Below, piece after piece: positions 17,452 to 25,673 of a DNA stretch of 64,000 nt. The notes below the pieces were generated by a model, which saw only the letters and a program-made list of their open reading frames with translations, did no database searches and was not told where the DNA came from. The DNA is from SCTD01 sp963784675 (GTDB taxonomy: Bacteria > Actinomycetota > Actinomycetes > Mycobacteriales > SCTD01). Location of the stretch: positions 1-64,000 of the forward strand of contig CAWASE010000006.1 of assembly GCA_963784675.1 (NCBI GenBank), written 5' to 3'. Numbering within the stretch: position 1 is the first letter of the stretch; the number at the start of each line of letters is the position of its first letter. The position numbers and the translations under genes were made by a program.

Positions 17452-18287
17452 GCGTGGGTCGCCGCGCGATGGTCAGCCGCCGTCCACCTGCGCCGCCCTG
17501 GCCGTCCACCTACGACGGGGACGGTAACCGCGTGCTGCTGCTCGCGCACCGGGGCGCCCCGGTCGACCCCCGGCTGGAGAACACCGTGCCGGCGCTGCAC
17601 GCCGCGCTGGCCGGCGGCGCCGACGGGGCGGAGGTCGACCTGCGCCTGTCGCGCGACGGCGTGCTGGTCCTGAGCCACGACCCCGACCTGCTCCGGGTCA
17701 CCGGCGCCGCGCTGCCGGTCGCGACCACCGACTGGGCCGCGCTCGACGACGCCGCCGCCCGCGCAGGCCTCCCGCTCGCCCGCCTGGAGCAGGTGCTGGT
17801 CGCCGTCGACGGTCGGCCCATCGTGCTCGAGCTCAAGGCGCCGCCGCCGGTCCCTGGAGCGGTGCAGCGCACCGTCGACGTCCTGCTGGCCCGGCTGCGC
17901 GCGCTGCGCGACGACGGCCTGCCGCTGGACGTCACGGTCAGCTCCTTCGTCCCGGCCATGGTCGGCGTCGTGCGTGCCGGGGCCAGCGCGGCGGGCGTCC
18001 CGGAGACGCGGACGGCCCTGCTCGGCCGCCCGGCTGTGCGTCCGGCCGCGCTGCTGCGGCAGGCGCTGGCGGCCGGTCACGATCAGGTGCACCCGCACGT
18101 GGGCTCGGTGCTCGCCGACCCGGGCAACGTGCACCGCGCGTCGGCGTGCGGGGTGGCGGTGGTGCCGTGGACGGTGAACCGGGACGGGGCCGTGCGCCGG
18201 CTGGCCGGTCTCGGCGTCCACGCCGTCATCACCGACGTGCCGGTCACGGCTCGTGCGGCGCTGAACGGCCGCCGCCTGCCCGCGTGA
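17448..18287 (+). CDS. glpQ: glycerophosphodiester phosphodiesterase
   Basis: 279-residue TIM-barrel GDPD domain without signal peptide. LLAHRGAPVDPRLENTVPAL carries the catalytic His-Arg and the Glu, GAEVDLRLSRDGVLVLSHDP the metal Glu-Asp and second His, and VVPWTVNRDGAVRRL the C-terminal block. It hydrolyses glycerophosphodiesters to glycerol-3-phosphate. I chose GTG 17448 for its 4-bp overlap with the lipoprotein stop; ATG 17469 is an alternative. Its location between PhoA and the Pst genes fits phosphate scavenging from lipid breakdown products. It ends 9 bp from the convergent pstB stop. Confidence 0.9.
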   Translation: MSVGRRAMVSRRPPAPPWPSTYDGDGNRVLLLAHRGAPVDPRLENTVPALHAALAGGADGAEVDLRLSRDGVLVLSHDPDLLRVTGAALPVATTDWAALDDAAARAGLPLARLEQVLVAVDGRPIVLELKAPPPVPGAVQRTVDVLLARLRALRDDGLPLDVTVSSFVPAMVGVVRAGASAAGVPETRTALLGRPAVRPAALLRQALAAGHDQVHPHVGSVLADPGNVHRASACGVAVVPWTVNRDGAVRRLAGLGVHAVITDVPVTARAALNGRRLPA

Positions 18288-18296
18288 GCCGGACGG

Positions 18297-19073
18297 TCAG
18301 CCGAAGCGGCCGGTGATGTAGTCCTCGGTGCGCTTCTCGCCCGGGTTGCTGAAGATCTTCGGGGTGTCGTCGATCTCGACCAGCCGACCCGGCTGCCCCG
18401 TCGCCTCGATGCTGAAGAAGCCGGTGCGGTCGCTGACCCGGGCGGCCTGCTGCATGTTGTGCGTGACGATGACGATCGTGTAGTCCTTCTTCAGCTCTTC
18501 CATCAGGTCCTCGATGGCGAGCGTGGAGATCGGGTCCAGCGCCGAGCAGGGCTCGTCCATCAGCAGCACCTGCGGCTTGACGGCGATGGCCCGGGCGATG
18601 CACAGCCGCTGCTGCTGACCGCCGGACAACCCTGCGCCGGGACGGTCCAGCCGGTCCTTGACCTCGTTCCAGAGGTTCGCCCCCTTGAGCGAGGTCTCGA
18701 CCACCTCGTCGGTGACGTTCTTGGACACCCGGCCGTTGAGCTTCATGCCGGCGACGACGTTCTCGTAGATCGACATCGTCGGGAACGGGTTGGGCCGCTG
18801 GAACACCATGCCGACGTTGCGCCGGACGTCGACCGGGTCGACGTTGGGTCCGTAGATGTCGTCGTCGTCGAGGGTGATCCGGCCCTCGACGCGGGCGCCG
18901 GGGATCACCTCGTGCATGCGGTTGATCGTGCGCAGCGCGGTGGACTTCCCGCAGCCCGACGGCCCGATGAACGCCGTGATCGAGCTCTTCTCGATCGTCA
19001 TGCTGAGGTCGTCGATGGCTTGGAAGGCGCCGTAGTAGGCGTTCACGTGGTCGAGGGTGATGCGCTTGGCCAC
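18297..19073 (-). CDS. pstB: phosphate ABC transporter ATP-binding protein PstB
   Basis: 258 residues. AFIGPSGCGKST is the Walker A, GAGLSGGQQQRLCIARAIA the signature, VLLMDEPCSALDP the Walker B and VTHNMQQAARVSD the switch His. Sequence blocks such as NPFPTMSIYENV are typical of PstB. Unusually it is transcribed away from pstS-pstC-pstA; in many bacteria pstB closes the same operon. It shares the 222-bp intergenic region with pstS, so the PHO box there may serve both directions. GTG 19073 follows GAAGGG. Confidence 0.96.
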   Translation of the reverse strand: MAKRITLDHVNAYYGAFQAIDDLSMTIEKSSITAFIGPSGCGKSTALRTINRMHEVIPGARVEGRITLDDDDIYGPNVDPVDVRRNVGMVFQRPNPFPTMSIYENVVAGMKLNGRVSKNVTDEVVETSLKGANLWNEVKDRLDRPGAGLSGGQQQRLCIARAIAVKPQVLLMDEPCSALDPISTLAIEDLMEELKKDYTIVIVTHNMQQAARVSDRTGFFSIEATGQPGRLVEIDDTPKIFSNPGEKRTEDYITGRFG

Positions 19074-19178
19074 GAGGGACCCTTCGTGAGGCGGGCGGTT
19101 CGATCCCGGCGGTCGAGGGACCTCACGGTACGACCTCCGGCCACCGCCAGGCCGGCCCGCGGACCCCTCCGGACAGCC

Positions 19179-19200
19179 GTTCGCCTGCTGTTCATCCAGG
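19179..19200. promoter_or_regulatory. PHO box between pstB and pstS
   Basis: Two contiguous 11-nt repeats, GTTCGCCTGCT (19179-19189) and GTTCATCCAGG (19190-19200), match the PhoP direct-repeat unit. The -10-like TAGCGT starts at 19228 inside CTGCCTA, 28 nt past the box, exactly as at phoA. The orientation favours pstS. The divergent pstB start is 106 bp away and could share it. Confidence 0.8.
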
Positions 19201-19295
19201 ACCGTCCCACCGGTCACCTGCGCTGCCTAGCGTCGCCCTCGTCCGACCGCCGCTGCGGTCGGGCCCTCCCCCGTGTCGTGAGAAGAGGATCCTTC

Positions 19296-20396
19296 GTGAA
19301 GCTCCAGCGCACCGGTCGCGTGGCGGCCGTGCTCGCCGCCGGCACCCTTGCCCTGACCGCCTGCGGTTCGGACGCGAACAACGGCGCCGGCTCCTCCGGC
19401 GGCACCGACAGCACCGCCGGTCTGTCCGGCACCCTGGCTGGGGCCGGCTCCAGCGCCCAGACCTCGGCGCTGCAGGCCTGGACAGCCGGCTTCCAGACGG
19501 CCAACCCCGACGTCACGGTCAACTACGACCCGGTCGGCTCCGGCGGTGGCCGTGAGCAGTTCACCGCGGGCGGCATCGCGTTCGCCGGCTCGGACCGGGC
19601 GCTGAAGCCCGAGGAGCTCACCGCCGCGGCCAAGCGCTGCGCAGGCGGCACCGTGCTCGACCTGCCGGTCTACATCAGCCCCATCGCGATCGCCTTCAAC
19701 CTCGACGGCATCACCAGCCTGAACCTCAAGCCGGCCACCATCGCGCAGATCTTCAACCAGAAGGTCACCAAGTGGAACGACCCCGCGATCAAGGCGGACA
19801 ACCCCGACGCGACGCTCCCCGACCTGAAGATCACCCCCGTCAACCGCCAGGACGAGTCCGGCACGACGACGAACTTCACCGACTACCTGGCCCAGACGGC
19901 GAAGGCGGACTGGCCCTACGAGGCGTCCGGCGAGTTCCCGGTCAAGGGCGGCGAGGCCGCGGCCGGCACCTCCGGCGTCGTCCAGGCCATCACCGGCAGC
20001 AAGGGCGCGATCGGCTACGCCGACGCCAGCCAGGTCGCTGACCTGGGCAAGGTCTCGGTCGGCGTCGGCAGCGAGTTCGTCGCCTACTCCGCCGACGCGG
20101 CCGCGGCCGTCGTCGCCGAGTCGCCCCGCGAGGAAGGTCGCGGCGACGGCGACATCGTCATCAAGGTCAACCGCACCACGACCACTCCCGGCGAGTACCC
20201 GGTGGTGCTGGTGAGCTACCAGATCGTCTGCACGAAGTACGCCGACGCCGCCCAGGGAGCGCTCGTCAAGGCGTTCGTCAGCTACGTCGCCAGCAGCGAG
20301 GGGCAGCAGGCCGCCGCGAAGACGGCCGGCTCCGCGCCGCTCTCCGACACCCTCGCCGCCGACGTCCAGGCCGCGATCGAGACGATCGGGTCCTGA
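19296..20396 (+). CDS. pstS: phosphate-binding lipoprotein PstS
   Basis: 366 residues. A signal peptide with lipobox LALTAC is followed by a Ser/Gly/Thr-rich linker and the PstS binding domain. GAGSSAQTSALQAW, the glycine/serine phosphate-contact segment PVGSGGGREQF and RQDESGTTTNFTDYL are the conserved phosphate-site blocks. It captures inorganic phosphate at the membrane surface for PstCAB. GTG 19296 follows AGAAGAGGA. A PHO box precedes it, and a stem-loop separates it from pstC, probably giving excess PstS over permease. Confidence 0.96.
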   Translation: MKLQRTGRVAAVLAAGTLALTACGSDANNGAGSSGGTDSTAGLSGTLAGAGSSAQTSALQAWTAGFQTANPDVTVNYDPVGSGGGREQFTAGGIAFAGSDRALKPEELTAAAKRCAGGTVLDLPVYISPIAIAFNLDGITSLNLKPATIAQIFNQKVTKWNDPAIKADNPDATLPDLKITPVNRQDESGTTTNFTDYLAQTAKADWPYEASGEFPVKGGEAAAGTSGVVQAITGSKGAIGYADASQVADLGKVSVGVGSEFVAYSADAAAAVVAESPREEGRGDGDIVIKVNRTTTTPGEYPVVLVSYQIVCTKYADAAQGALVKAFVSYVASSEGQQAAAKTAGSAPLSDTLAADVQAAIETIGS

Positions 20397-20422
20397 CAAG
20401 AGACGTTCACTTGCGCTGAACC

Positions 20423-20458
20423 GGTCCGGGCAGTTCCCTCAGGGGACCTGCCCGGACC
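20423..20458 (+). terminator. stem-loop between pstS and pstC
   Basis: GGTCCGGGCAGTTCCC and its near-complete complement GGGGACCTGCCCGGACC surround a TCA loop. It lies 27 bp after the pstS stop and before pstC on the same strand. It likely acts as a leaky terminator or an mRNA 3' stabiliser that raises PstS relative to PstC/PstA. Confidence 0.75.
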
Positions 20459-20531
20459 GACCGCGTTGCTGCTCGCCCGACACCGCCCGCCCGGACCCCC
20501 ACCGGCAGCACCGATCCCCCGAGAGGCACCG

Positions 20532-21506
20532 GTGACCACACCCACCCGCACGTCGGGTCCGCCGCCGTCCGCGGCGCCCCCGCGCCAGCCCGCCAAGACG
20601 CCGGTCCGCCTCGGCGACCGCATCTTCGCCGGGCTGTCCACCGGTTCCGGCATCCTCATCCTGGTCGTGCTGGCCGGCGTCGCCGTCTTCCTCACCACCG
20701 AGGCGATCCCGGCGCTGACGGCCAGCCCGGAGGAGCTCGGCGGCACCAGCTTCTGGTCCTACGTCGCGCCGCTGGTGTTCGGGACCCTGATGGCGTCGGT
20801 GATCGCGCTGGTCCTCGCCACGCCGCTGTCGATCGGCATCGCGCTGTTCATCAGCCACTACGCGAACCGGCGGATGGCCCGCTCGCTGGGGTACGTCATC
20901 GATCTGCTGGCGGCGATCCCGAGCATCATCTACGGCGCCTGGGGGCTCGCGGTGCTCGCGCCCTACGTCGTGCCGACCTACGACTGGCTGGCCGAGCACG
21001 CCTCGTTCATCCCGCTGTTCGCCGGACCGGCCTCGGCCAGCGGCCGCACGATCCTCACCGCCGGCATTGTGCTGTCGGTGATGATCCTGCCGATCATGGC
21101 AGCCATCAACCGCGAGGTGTTTCTGCAGACGCCCTCGCTGCACGAGGAGGCGGCGCTGGCGCTCGGCGCGACGCGCTGGGAGATGATCCGGATGGCGGTG
21201 CTGCCCTACGGCCGCTCCGGCATGGTGTCCGGTGCGATGCTCGGGCTCGGGCGCGCGCTGGGGGAGACGATCGCGGTGCTGCTGGTGCTGTCGGCCTCGG
21301 GCTCCATCACGCTGAACCTCATCGGCCGGGCGAACCCTTACACGATCCCGGCCAACATCGCGGCGCAGTTCCCGGAGTCGACCGGGGTGCGCGTCAACCT
21401 GCTCATCGCGACCGGCCTGGTGCTGTTCCTCATCACCTTCGCCGTCAACCTGGCGGCCCGCGCCGTGCTGGCGCGGCGCAAGGACTTCGACGGAGCAGCC
21501 GGATGA
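20532..21506 (+). CDS. pstC: phosphate ABC transporter permease PstC
   Basis: 324 residues. A Pro/Thr-rich cytoplasmic N-terminus is followed by six predicted TM segments. The permease coupling loop EEAALALGATRWEMIRMAVLPYGRSGM contains the EAA-type motif. GTG 20532 was chosen because the region upstream is Pro-rich non-domain sequence. Its stop overlaps the pstA start by ATGA, so the two are coupled. It forms the membrane channel with PstA. Confidence 0.95.
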   Translation: MTTPTRTSGPPPSAAPPRQPAKTPVRLGDRIFAGLSTGSGILILVVLAGVAVFLTTEAIPALTASPEELGGTSFWSYVAPLVFGTLMASVIALVLATPLSIGIALFISHYANRRMARSLGYVIDLLAAIPSIIYGAWGLAVLAPYVVPTYDWLAEHASFIPLFAGPASASGRTILTAGIVLSVMILPIMAAINREVFLQTPSLHEEAALALGATRWEMIRMAVLPYGRSGMVSGAMLGLGRALGETIAVLLVLSASGSITLNLIGRANPYTIPANIAAQFPESTGVRVNLLIATGLVLFLITFAVNLAARAVLARRKDFDGAAG

Positions 21507-22654
21507 CCGCGCCCACCGACCGGCCCACCGACCGGCCCACCGACGGGCTCAGCGTCTCGTCGCCCGGAGCCGGCAGCGACCGCCCCACCGACCCGCCGCC
21601 GGTCGGCCCCGTCGCCGACGGCGCGCTGCCGCACCTGTTCCGCCCGCTGCCGCGCTGGGCGCCCTGGGCGGTCGGGGTGGGTTCGGCTGCGGCGGCACTG
21701 GTGCTGCGCGCGCTGCTCGGCGGCGGCCCGATCATGACGAGCGTCGTCGCCACGGTGGTCTTCGTCGTCGTGACCAACCTGCTCTCGCGGCGGCGCGAGG
21801 GCTCGCGCCGGGCCGCCGACCGCACCGTCACGGCCGTCGTGACGTCGATGTTCGTCGCTGCTCTGGTGCCGCTGGCGTCGTTGCTGTGGACGGTGCTCAC
21901 CCGCGGGACCAACCGGTTCGACCCGATGTTCTTCACCGACACGATGCGCAACGTCGTCGGCGAGGGCGGCGGCGCCCGGCACGCGATCATGGGCACCCTG
22001 ATCATCACCGGTCTCGCGTCGCTGCTGTCGATCCCGGTCGGGCTGCTGACGGCGATCTACCTGGTCGAGTACGGCCGGGGACGGCTGGCCCGGGCCGTGA
22101 CGTTCCTCGTCGACGTCATGACCGGCATCCCCTCGATCGTGGCGGGCCTGTTCGCCTACGCGGTCTTCGTGCTGATCGTCGGGCCGGGCGCCCGGCTGGG
22201 CGTCGGCGGCGCGGTGGCGCTGTCGGTGCTGATGACGCCCGTGGTGGTGCGGTCCGGCGAGGAGATGCTCAAGCTCGTGCCCGCAGAGCTGCGGGAGGCC
22301 TCCTACGCGCTGGGGGTGCCGAAGTGGCGCACGATCCTGAAGGTCGTGCTGCCGGTGGCCGCCGCCGGCATCGCCACCGGCGTCACCCTGGCGATCGCCC
22401 GGGTGATCGGGGAGACGGCGCCGCTGCTGCTCATCGTCGGCACCACCAGCAGCCTGAACCTGGACCCCTTCCACGGGCGCATGCAGACGCTGCCGGTCTT
22501 CACCTACTACTCGCTGACCCAGCCGGGCGTGCCGGCGCAGCCCGGCATCGACCGGGCCTGGACGGCGGCGCTGGTGCTGATGATCATCGTGCTGGTGCTC
22601 AACGCCGTCGCGCGGCTGATCGCCGCGCTGTTCGCGCCCAAGGGCGGTCGCTGA
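21503..22654 (+). CDS. pstA: phosphate ABC transporter permease PstA
   Basis: 383 residues. Six or more TM segments are followed by the EAA loop LREASYALGVPKWRTILKVVLPVAAAG. The N-terminus has a short Asp-Arg-Pro-Thr repeat (DRPTDRPTD) encoded by an 11-bp-scale imperfect DNA repeat, so its first ~35 residues are probably disordered and may vary in length between strains. The ATG overlaps the pstC stop. It ends 4 bp before the convergent mshD stop. Confidence 0.95.
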   Translation: MTAPTDRPTDRPTDGLSVSSPGAGSDRPTDPPPVGPVADGALPHLFRPLPRWAPWAVGVGSAAAALVLRALLGGGPIMTSVVATVVFVVVTNLLSRRREGSRRAADRTVTAVVTSMFVAALVPLASLLWTVLTRGTNRFDPMFFTDTMRNVVGEGGGARHAIMGTLIITGLASLLSIPVGLLTAIYLVEYGRGRLARAVTFLVDVMTGIPSIVAGLFAYAVFVLIVGPGARLGVGGAVALSVLMTPVVVRSGEEMLKLVPAELREASYALGVPKWRTILKVVLPVAAAGIATGVTLAIARVIGETAPLLLIVGTTSSLNLDPFHGRMQTLPVFTYYSLTQPGVPAQPGIDRAWTAALVLMIIVLVLNAVARLIAALFAPKGGR

Positions 22655-22658
22655 GCGC

Positions 22659-23639
22659 TCAGGGGCGCGCGTAGGCGACGTCGACGGCGTGCCGGGTGAA
22701 ACCCAGCCGCTCGTAGACGCGCACGGCAGCGGTGTTCGACTCGTCGACGTACAGCAGCACCTCGGCCAGCCCCCGCTGCTGCAGGAAGTGCAGCCCGGTC
22801 AGCGTCAGGAAGGGCCCGAGCCCGCGGCCCTGCTCGGAGGGGTCGACGCCGACGACGTAGACCTCGCCGATCGGCGGATGGTCATGGTGCTCGTGCTCAG
22901 GGTGCTCGTGCTCGGGGTCCTCCGGCCGGTGCTCGTGCGGCTCGTCGCGGCCGTGCCCGCCGTGCACCTTCGTCCAGTGCGAGCCGACCAGCCGCCCGTC
23001 GCGCTCGGCCAGGAAGAAGCCGGCCGGGTCGAACCACGGCTCGTGCTCGCGCAGCTCGACCTCCTCCACGCCCCAGCCGCCCTGGTCGGGGTGGTCGGCG
23101 AAGGCCCGGTTGTTCACGGCCGTCCACGCGGCCTCGTCCTGCCCTGGGACGAACGTGCGCAGGGTGATGCCGGCGGGGGTCACCGGTCCGGGCAGCGGCA
23201 CGCCCGCCAGCGGCCGGCGCATCTGCAGCAGAACCCGGGAGCGCCGGAAGTCCAGTCCCTGCGCGAGCCGGGCCGCGGCCGGGGAGTCACCGTGCGCCCA
23301 CAGCCGCAGCCGCCCGTCCGGGCTCTGCCGGGTGAGCTCGGCGACGAGCACCTGACCGAGCCCGCGGCGCCGGGCCGCCGGGGCGACGACGACCTCGGCG
23401 CTGGACCCGTCGACCTGGTCGGTGACGTCCAGGTGGGCGTAGGCCAGGACGTCGCCGTCCTCGCGCACGAGCAGGTTGCGCACCTGGTCGTCGCCGCCCC
23501 GGGGCAGGTGCAACAGCACGTGCTCCGACAGCGGCGCGGTGCCGTCGGTCGCGAGCGCCTGCTCGACGAGGGTGTGGACGGCGGCGACGTCGTCGGGGGA
23601 GAGCCGGCCGTGCAGCTCGGGGCGGGGGGCTGGGCTCAC
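22659..23639 (-). CDS. mshD: mycothiol synthase
   Basis: 326-residue double-GNAT acetyltransferase that acetylates Cys-GlcN-Ins in the last step of mycothiol synthesis. The first GNAT domain has AEVVVAPAARRRGLGQVLV. The second has EVYVVGVDPSEQGRGLGPFLT as acetyl-CoA loop and LYVDESNTAAVRVYERLGF at the end. Between them, residues 226-254 form an insertion with 10 His in 29 residues plus many Glu/Asp, just before the second acetyl-CoA site. This insertion is longer and more His-rich than I expect for MshD. The gene marks the host as a mycothiol-producing actinobacterium. Confidence 0.95.
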   Translation of the reverse strand: MSPAPRPELHGRLSPDDVAAVHTLVEQALATDGTAPLSEHVLLHLPRGGDDQVRNLLVREDGDVLAYAHLDVTDQVDGSSAEVVVAPAARRRGLGQVLVAELTRQSPDGRLRLWAHGDSPAAARLAQGLDFRRSRVLLQMRRPLAGVPLPGPVTPAGITLRTFVPGQDEAAWTAVNNRAFADHPDQGGWGVEEVELREHEPWFDPAGFFLAERDGRLVGSHWTKVHGGHGRDEPHEHRPEDPEHEHPEHEHHDHPPIGEVYVVGVDPSEQGRGLGPFLTLTGLHFLQQRGLAEVLLYVDESNTAAVRVYERLGFTRHAVDVAYARP

Positions 23640-23669
23640 GACCCGACGCTACGCGGCGGAGCGTCGCGC

Positions 23670-24290
23670 TCAGGAGGTGGGCGGACCGAAGACGGGCACC
23701 GCGCTGGGCGTCGCGGGCGGGGAGGGCGCCGGCGCCGGGCTGGTCTGCAGCGCCGCATAGTCGGCGCGCGTGAGCGCCGAGGTCGTCGGCTGCAGCTTGT
23801 CGTTGGGGACGGGCAGGTCTCTGTCCTGGTAGCGGAAGCGGACGCCCTGGGCCTGCGAGCTGACCAGCGTGAAGACGATCTGCGCAAAGGCCTCCGGGCG
23901 GAGCCGGTCGACCTGTCCGGCCAGGGTGATGACCGCGACGCCGCGCCGGACCTCGACGTCCTGCAGGGTGACCCCGTTGAGCGCGGTGCCGGCGCCTCCG
24001 GCCTGCTCGGTGTCGGTCGGGCCGGCGAACAGCAGGTCCAGCAGCGGCCGGATGGGCTGGGAGGTGGCGACCGAACGCCGGTTGACGGCGACCTTGCCGT
24101 CCTTGACGAAGTACAGCGCGACCTTGCCGTCGAAGTCCTCGGGCGGGGCCGTGGCCGCCTGCGGCAGCGCGACGGGGATCTCCGCGGCCAGGATCGTCCG
24201 CGGCGCGTCGTCGACCGGGACCCCGCAGCCGGCGAGCAGGGCCGCCGTCACCGCGCCGACGACTGCCAGGGCGACGCCGGAGCGGCTCAC
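23670..24290 (-). CDS. GerMN-domain lipoprotein
   Basis: 206 residues. A signal peptide with lipobox ALLAGC is followed by a single GerMN domain (ALYFVKDGKVAVNRRSV, PIRPLLDLLFAGP, AVITLAGQVDRL) and a Pro/Ala-rich tail. GTG 24290 overlaps the kinase stop as GTGA. The order regulator-kinase-GerMN lipoprotein recalls MtrA-MtrB-LpqB, where LpqB tunes the kinase, but this protein is far shorter than LpqB and lacks its second domain. An extracytoplasmic modulator of the adjacent kinase is a reasonable inference. Confidence 0.82.
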   Translation of the reverse strand: MSRSGVALAVVGAVTAALLAGCGVPVDDAPRTILAAEIPVALPQAATAPPEDFDGKVALYFVKDGKVAVNRRSVATSQPIRPLLDLLFAGPTDTEQAGGAGTALNGVTLQDVEVRRGVAVITLAGQVDRLRPEAFAQIVFTLVSSQAQGVRFRYQDRDLPVPNDKLQPTTSALTRADYAALQTSPAPAPSPPATPSAVPVFGPPTS

Positions 24291-25660
24291 GTCAGCGTCC
24301 CGGTCGGATCGCCCGGCAGCACGACGCGGAAGCGGGCACCGCCTCCGGGCCGGTCCAGCAGCTCGACGGTGCCCCGGTGCGCCATCACGTGCTGGCTCAC
24401 CAGGGCCAGCCCCAGGCCGGTGCCGTCGCTGCCGCCGCGGGCGTTGGCGGCGCGACCGCGGGCGAAGCGGCGGAACACCAGCTCGCGCTCGTCCTCGGGC
24501 ACCCCGGCGCCCTCGTCGTCGACCTCGAGCTCGAGCCGGTCGTCGGCGATGCAGAGCCCCACCCGGGTGGCGCCGCCGCCGTGCTTGGCGGCGTTGTCGA
24601 GCAGGTTGACCAGCAGCTGCTCGTAGCGGCGCGGGTCGACGTCCAGCACCTCGGCGCTGCCGGAGACCTCCAACGTGGCGGACGAGCGGCGCTCCACCAG
24701 GGCGCGGGTCATGGCAACGAGGTCGACCGCTCGTCGTTCGGCAGGACGGTCGGCCCGCGCGAGCACCAGCAGGTCGGTGACCAGGTGCTCGAAGCGCTCC
24801 AGCTCGGCGGTGAGCAGGTCGACCGCCGCACCGGTACGCCCGTCCAGCTCGTCGCGCCGCCGGGCCAGCACGCTCGCCGCGGCGGTCAGGGTCTGCAGCG
24901 GCGAGCGCAGCTCGTGGCTGACGTCGGCGGCGAACCGCCGGTCGGCCTCCGAGCGTGCCTGTACCTCGTCGACCATCGTGTTGAAGGCGACGGCGAGCGC
25001 GTCGAGGTCGGGGTCGCCGTCGCGGGCGACGCGCGCCGTCAGGTCGCCGGCGGCGATGCTCCCGGCCGCCACGGCCACGTCGCCGAGCGGACGCAGCGCC
25101 CGCCGGCTGGCCCAGTAGCCGACGCCGGCGCCGGCGAGCGTCGTCGTCAGGGCCACCAGGCCGAGGACGGTCGCCAGCACCGCCAGGGTGCGGCCGAGCT
25201 CGGCCTGCGAGCCGACCTCGAAGTAGGCCGAGCCGTCGGGCAGCGGGATCCCGACGACGATGCGCCGCTCGCCGGCGGCGTCGACCCGCTGGACGCCGGG
25301 CGAGCCGGCGTCGACGAGCTCGAGCAGCCGCTCGGGCACGGCCGCGGTCAGGCCGACGTCGGCGGTGATGCTCAGCCACTCGCCCTGCTGGCGCAGCAGC
25401 GGTCGGCGGGCGTCGCCGGTGTTGAGGTTGCGCAGCAGCGGCGTCGGGTCGGTCGAGGCCGTGCTCAGCCCCTGGCTGACGGCGGCCGCGTCGTAATAGG
25501 CGGCGCGCACCGAGGCCCGCTCGCGCTCCTGGACGAGCGAGGCGCGGGTGAGCTCGTAGGTGGCCACGGCCAGCGACGCCGACAGGAACAGCGCGCCGAG
25601 CGCGAACACCGACGTGATGCGGGCGCGCAGCCCCAGCGGGCGCAGCTGGACGGGTCTCAC
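24287..25660 (-). CDS. sensor histidine kinase
   Basis: 457 residues. TM1 is near residues 15-35, then comes an extracytoplasmic sensor region, TM2 near 158-180 (LAVLATVLGLVALTTTLAGAG) and a HAMP domain (RRALRPLGDVAVAAGSI). The phosphoacceptor H-box is FAADVSHELRSPLQTL, and the ATP-binding boxes are LLVNLLDNAAKHGG, DDEGAGVPEDE and GSDGTGLGLALV. It is followed by the GerMN lipoprotein (overlap) and preceded by its response regulator (13-bp gap). It probably senses an envelope signal. Confidence 0.93.
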   Translation of the reverse strand: MRPVQLRPLGLRARITSVFALGALFLSASLAVATYELTRASLVQERERASVRAAYYDAAAVSQGLSTASTDPTPLLRNLNTGDARRPLLRQQGEWLSITADVGLTAAVPERLLELVDAGSPGVQRVDAAGERRIVVGIPLPDGSAYFEVGSQAELGRTLAVLATVLGLVALTTTLAGAGVGYWASRRALRPLGDVAVAAGSIAAGDLTARVARDGDPDLDALAVAFNTMVDEVQARSEADRRFAADVSHELRSPLQTLTAAASVLARRRDELDGRTGAAVDLLTAELERFEHLVTDLLVLARADRPAERRAVDLVAMTRALVERRSSATLEVSGSAEVLDVDPRRYEQLLVNLLDNAAKHGGGATRVGLCIADDRLELEVDDEGAGVPEDERELVFRRFARGRAANARGGSDGTGLGLALVSQHVMAHRGTVELLDRPGGGARFRVVLPGDPTGTLT

Positions 25661-25673
25661 CGGCGGACCGGCC

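Noticed and set aside
18459..19295. Longer N-terminus for PstS from the open frame starting at 18459
   Set aside because: It would cross the divergent pstB gene; GTG 19296 has a ribosome site, signal peptide and lipobox.
20405..20426. Additional PHO box before pstC (GTTCACTTGCG)
   Set aside because: Only one half-unit fits and the adjacent 11-mer does not match; it lies inside the operon beside the stem-loop.
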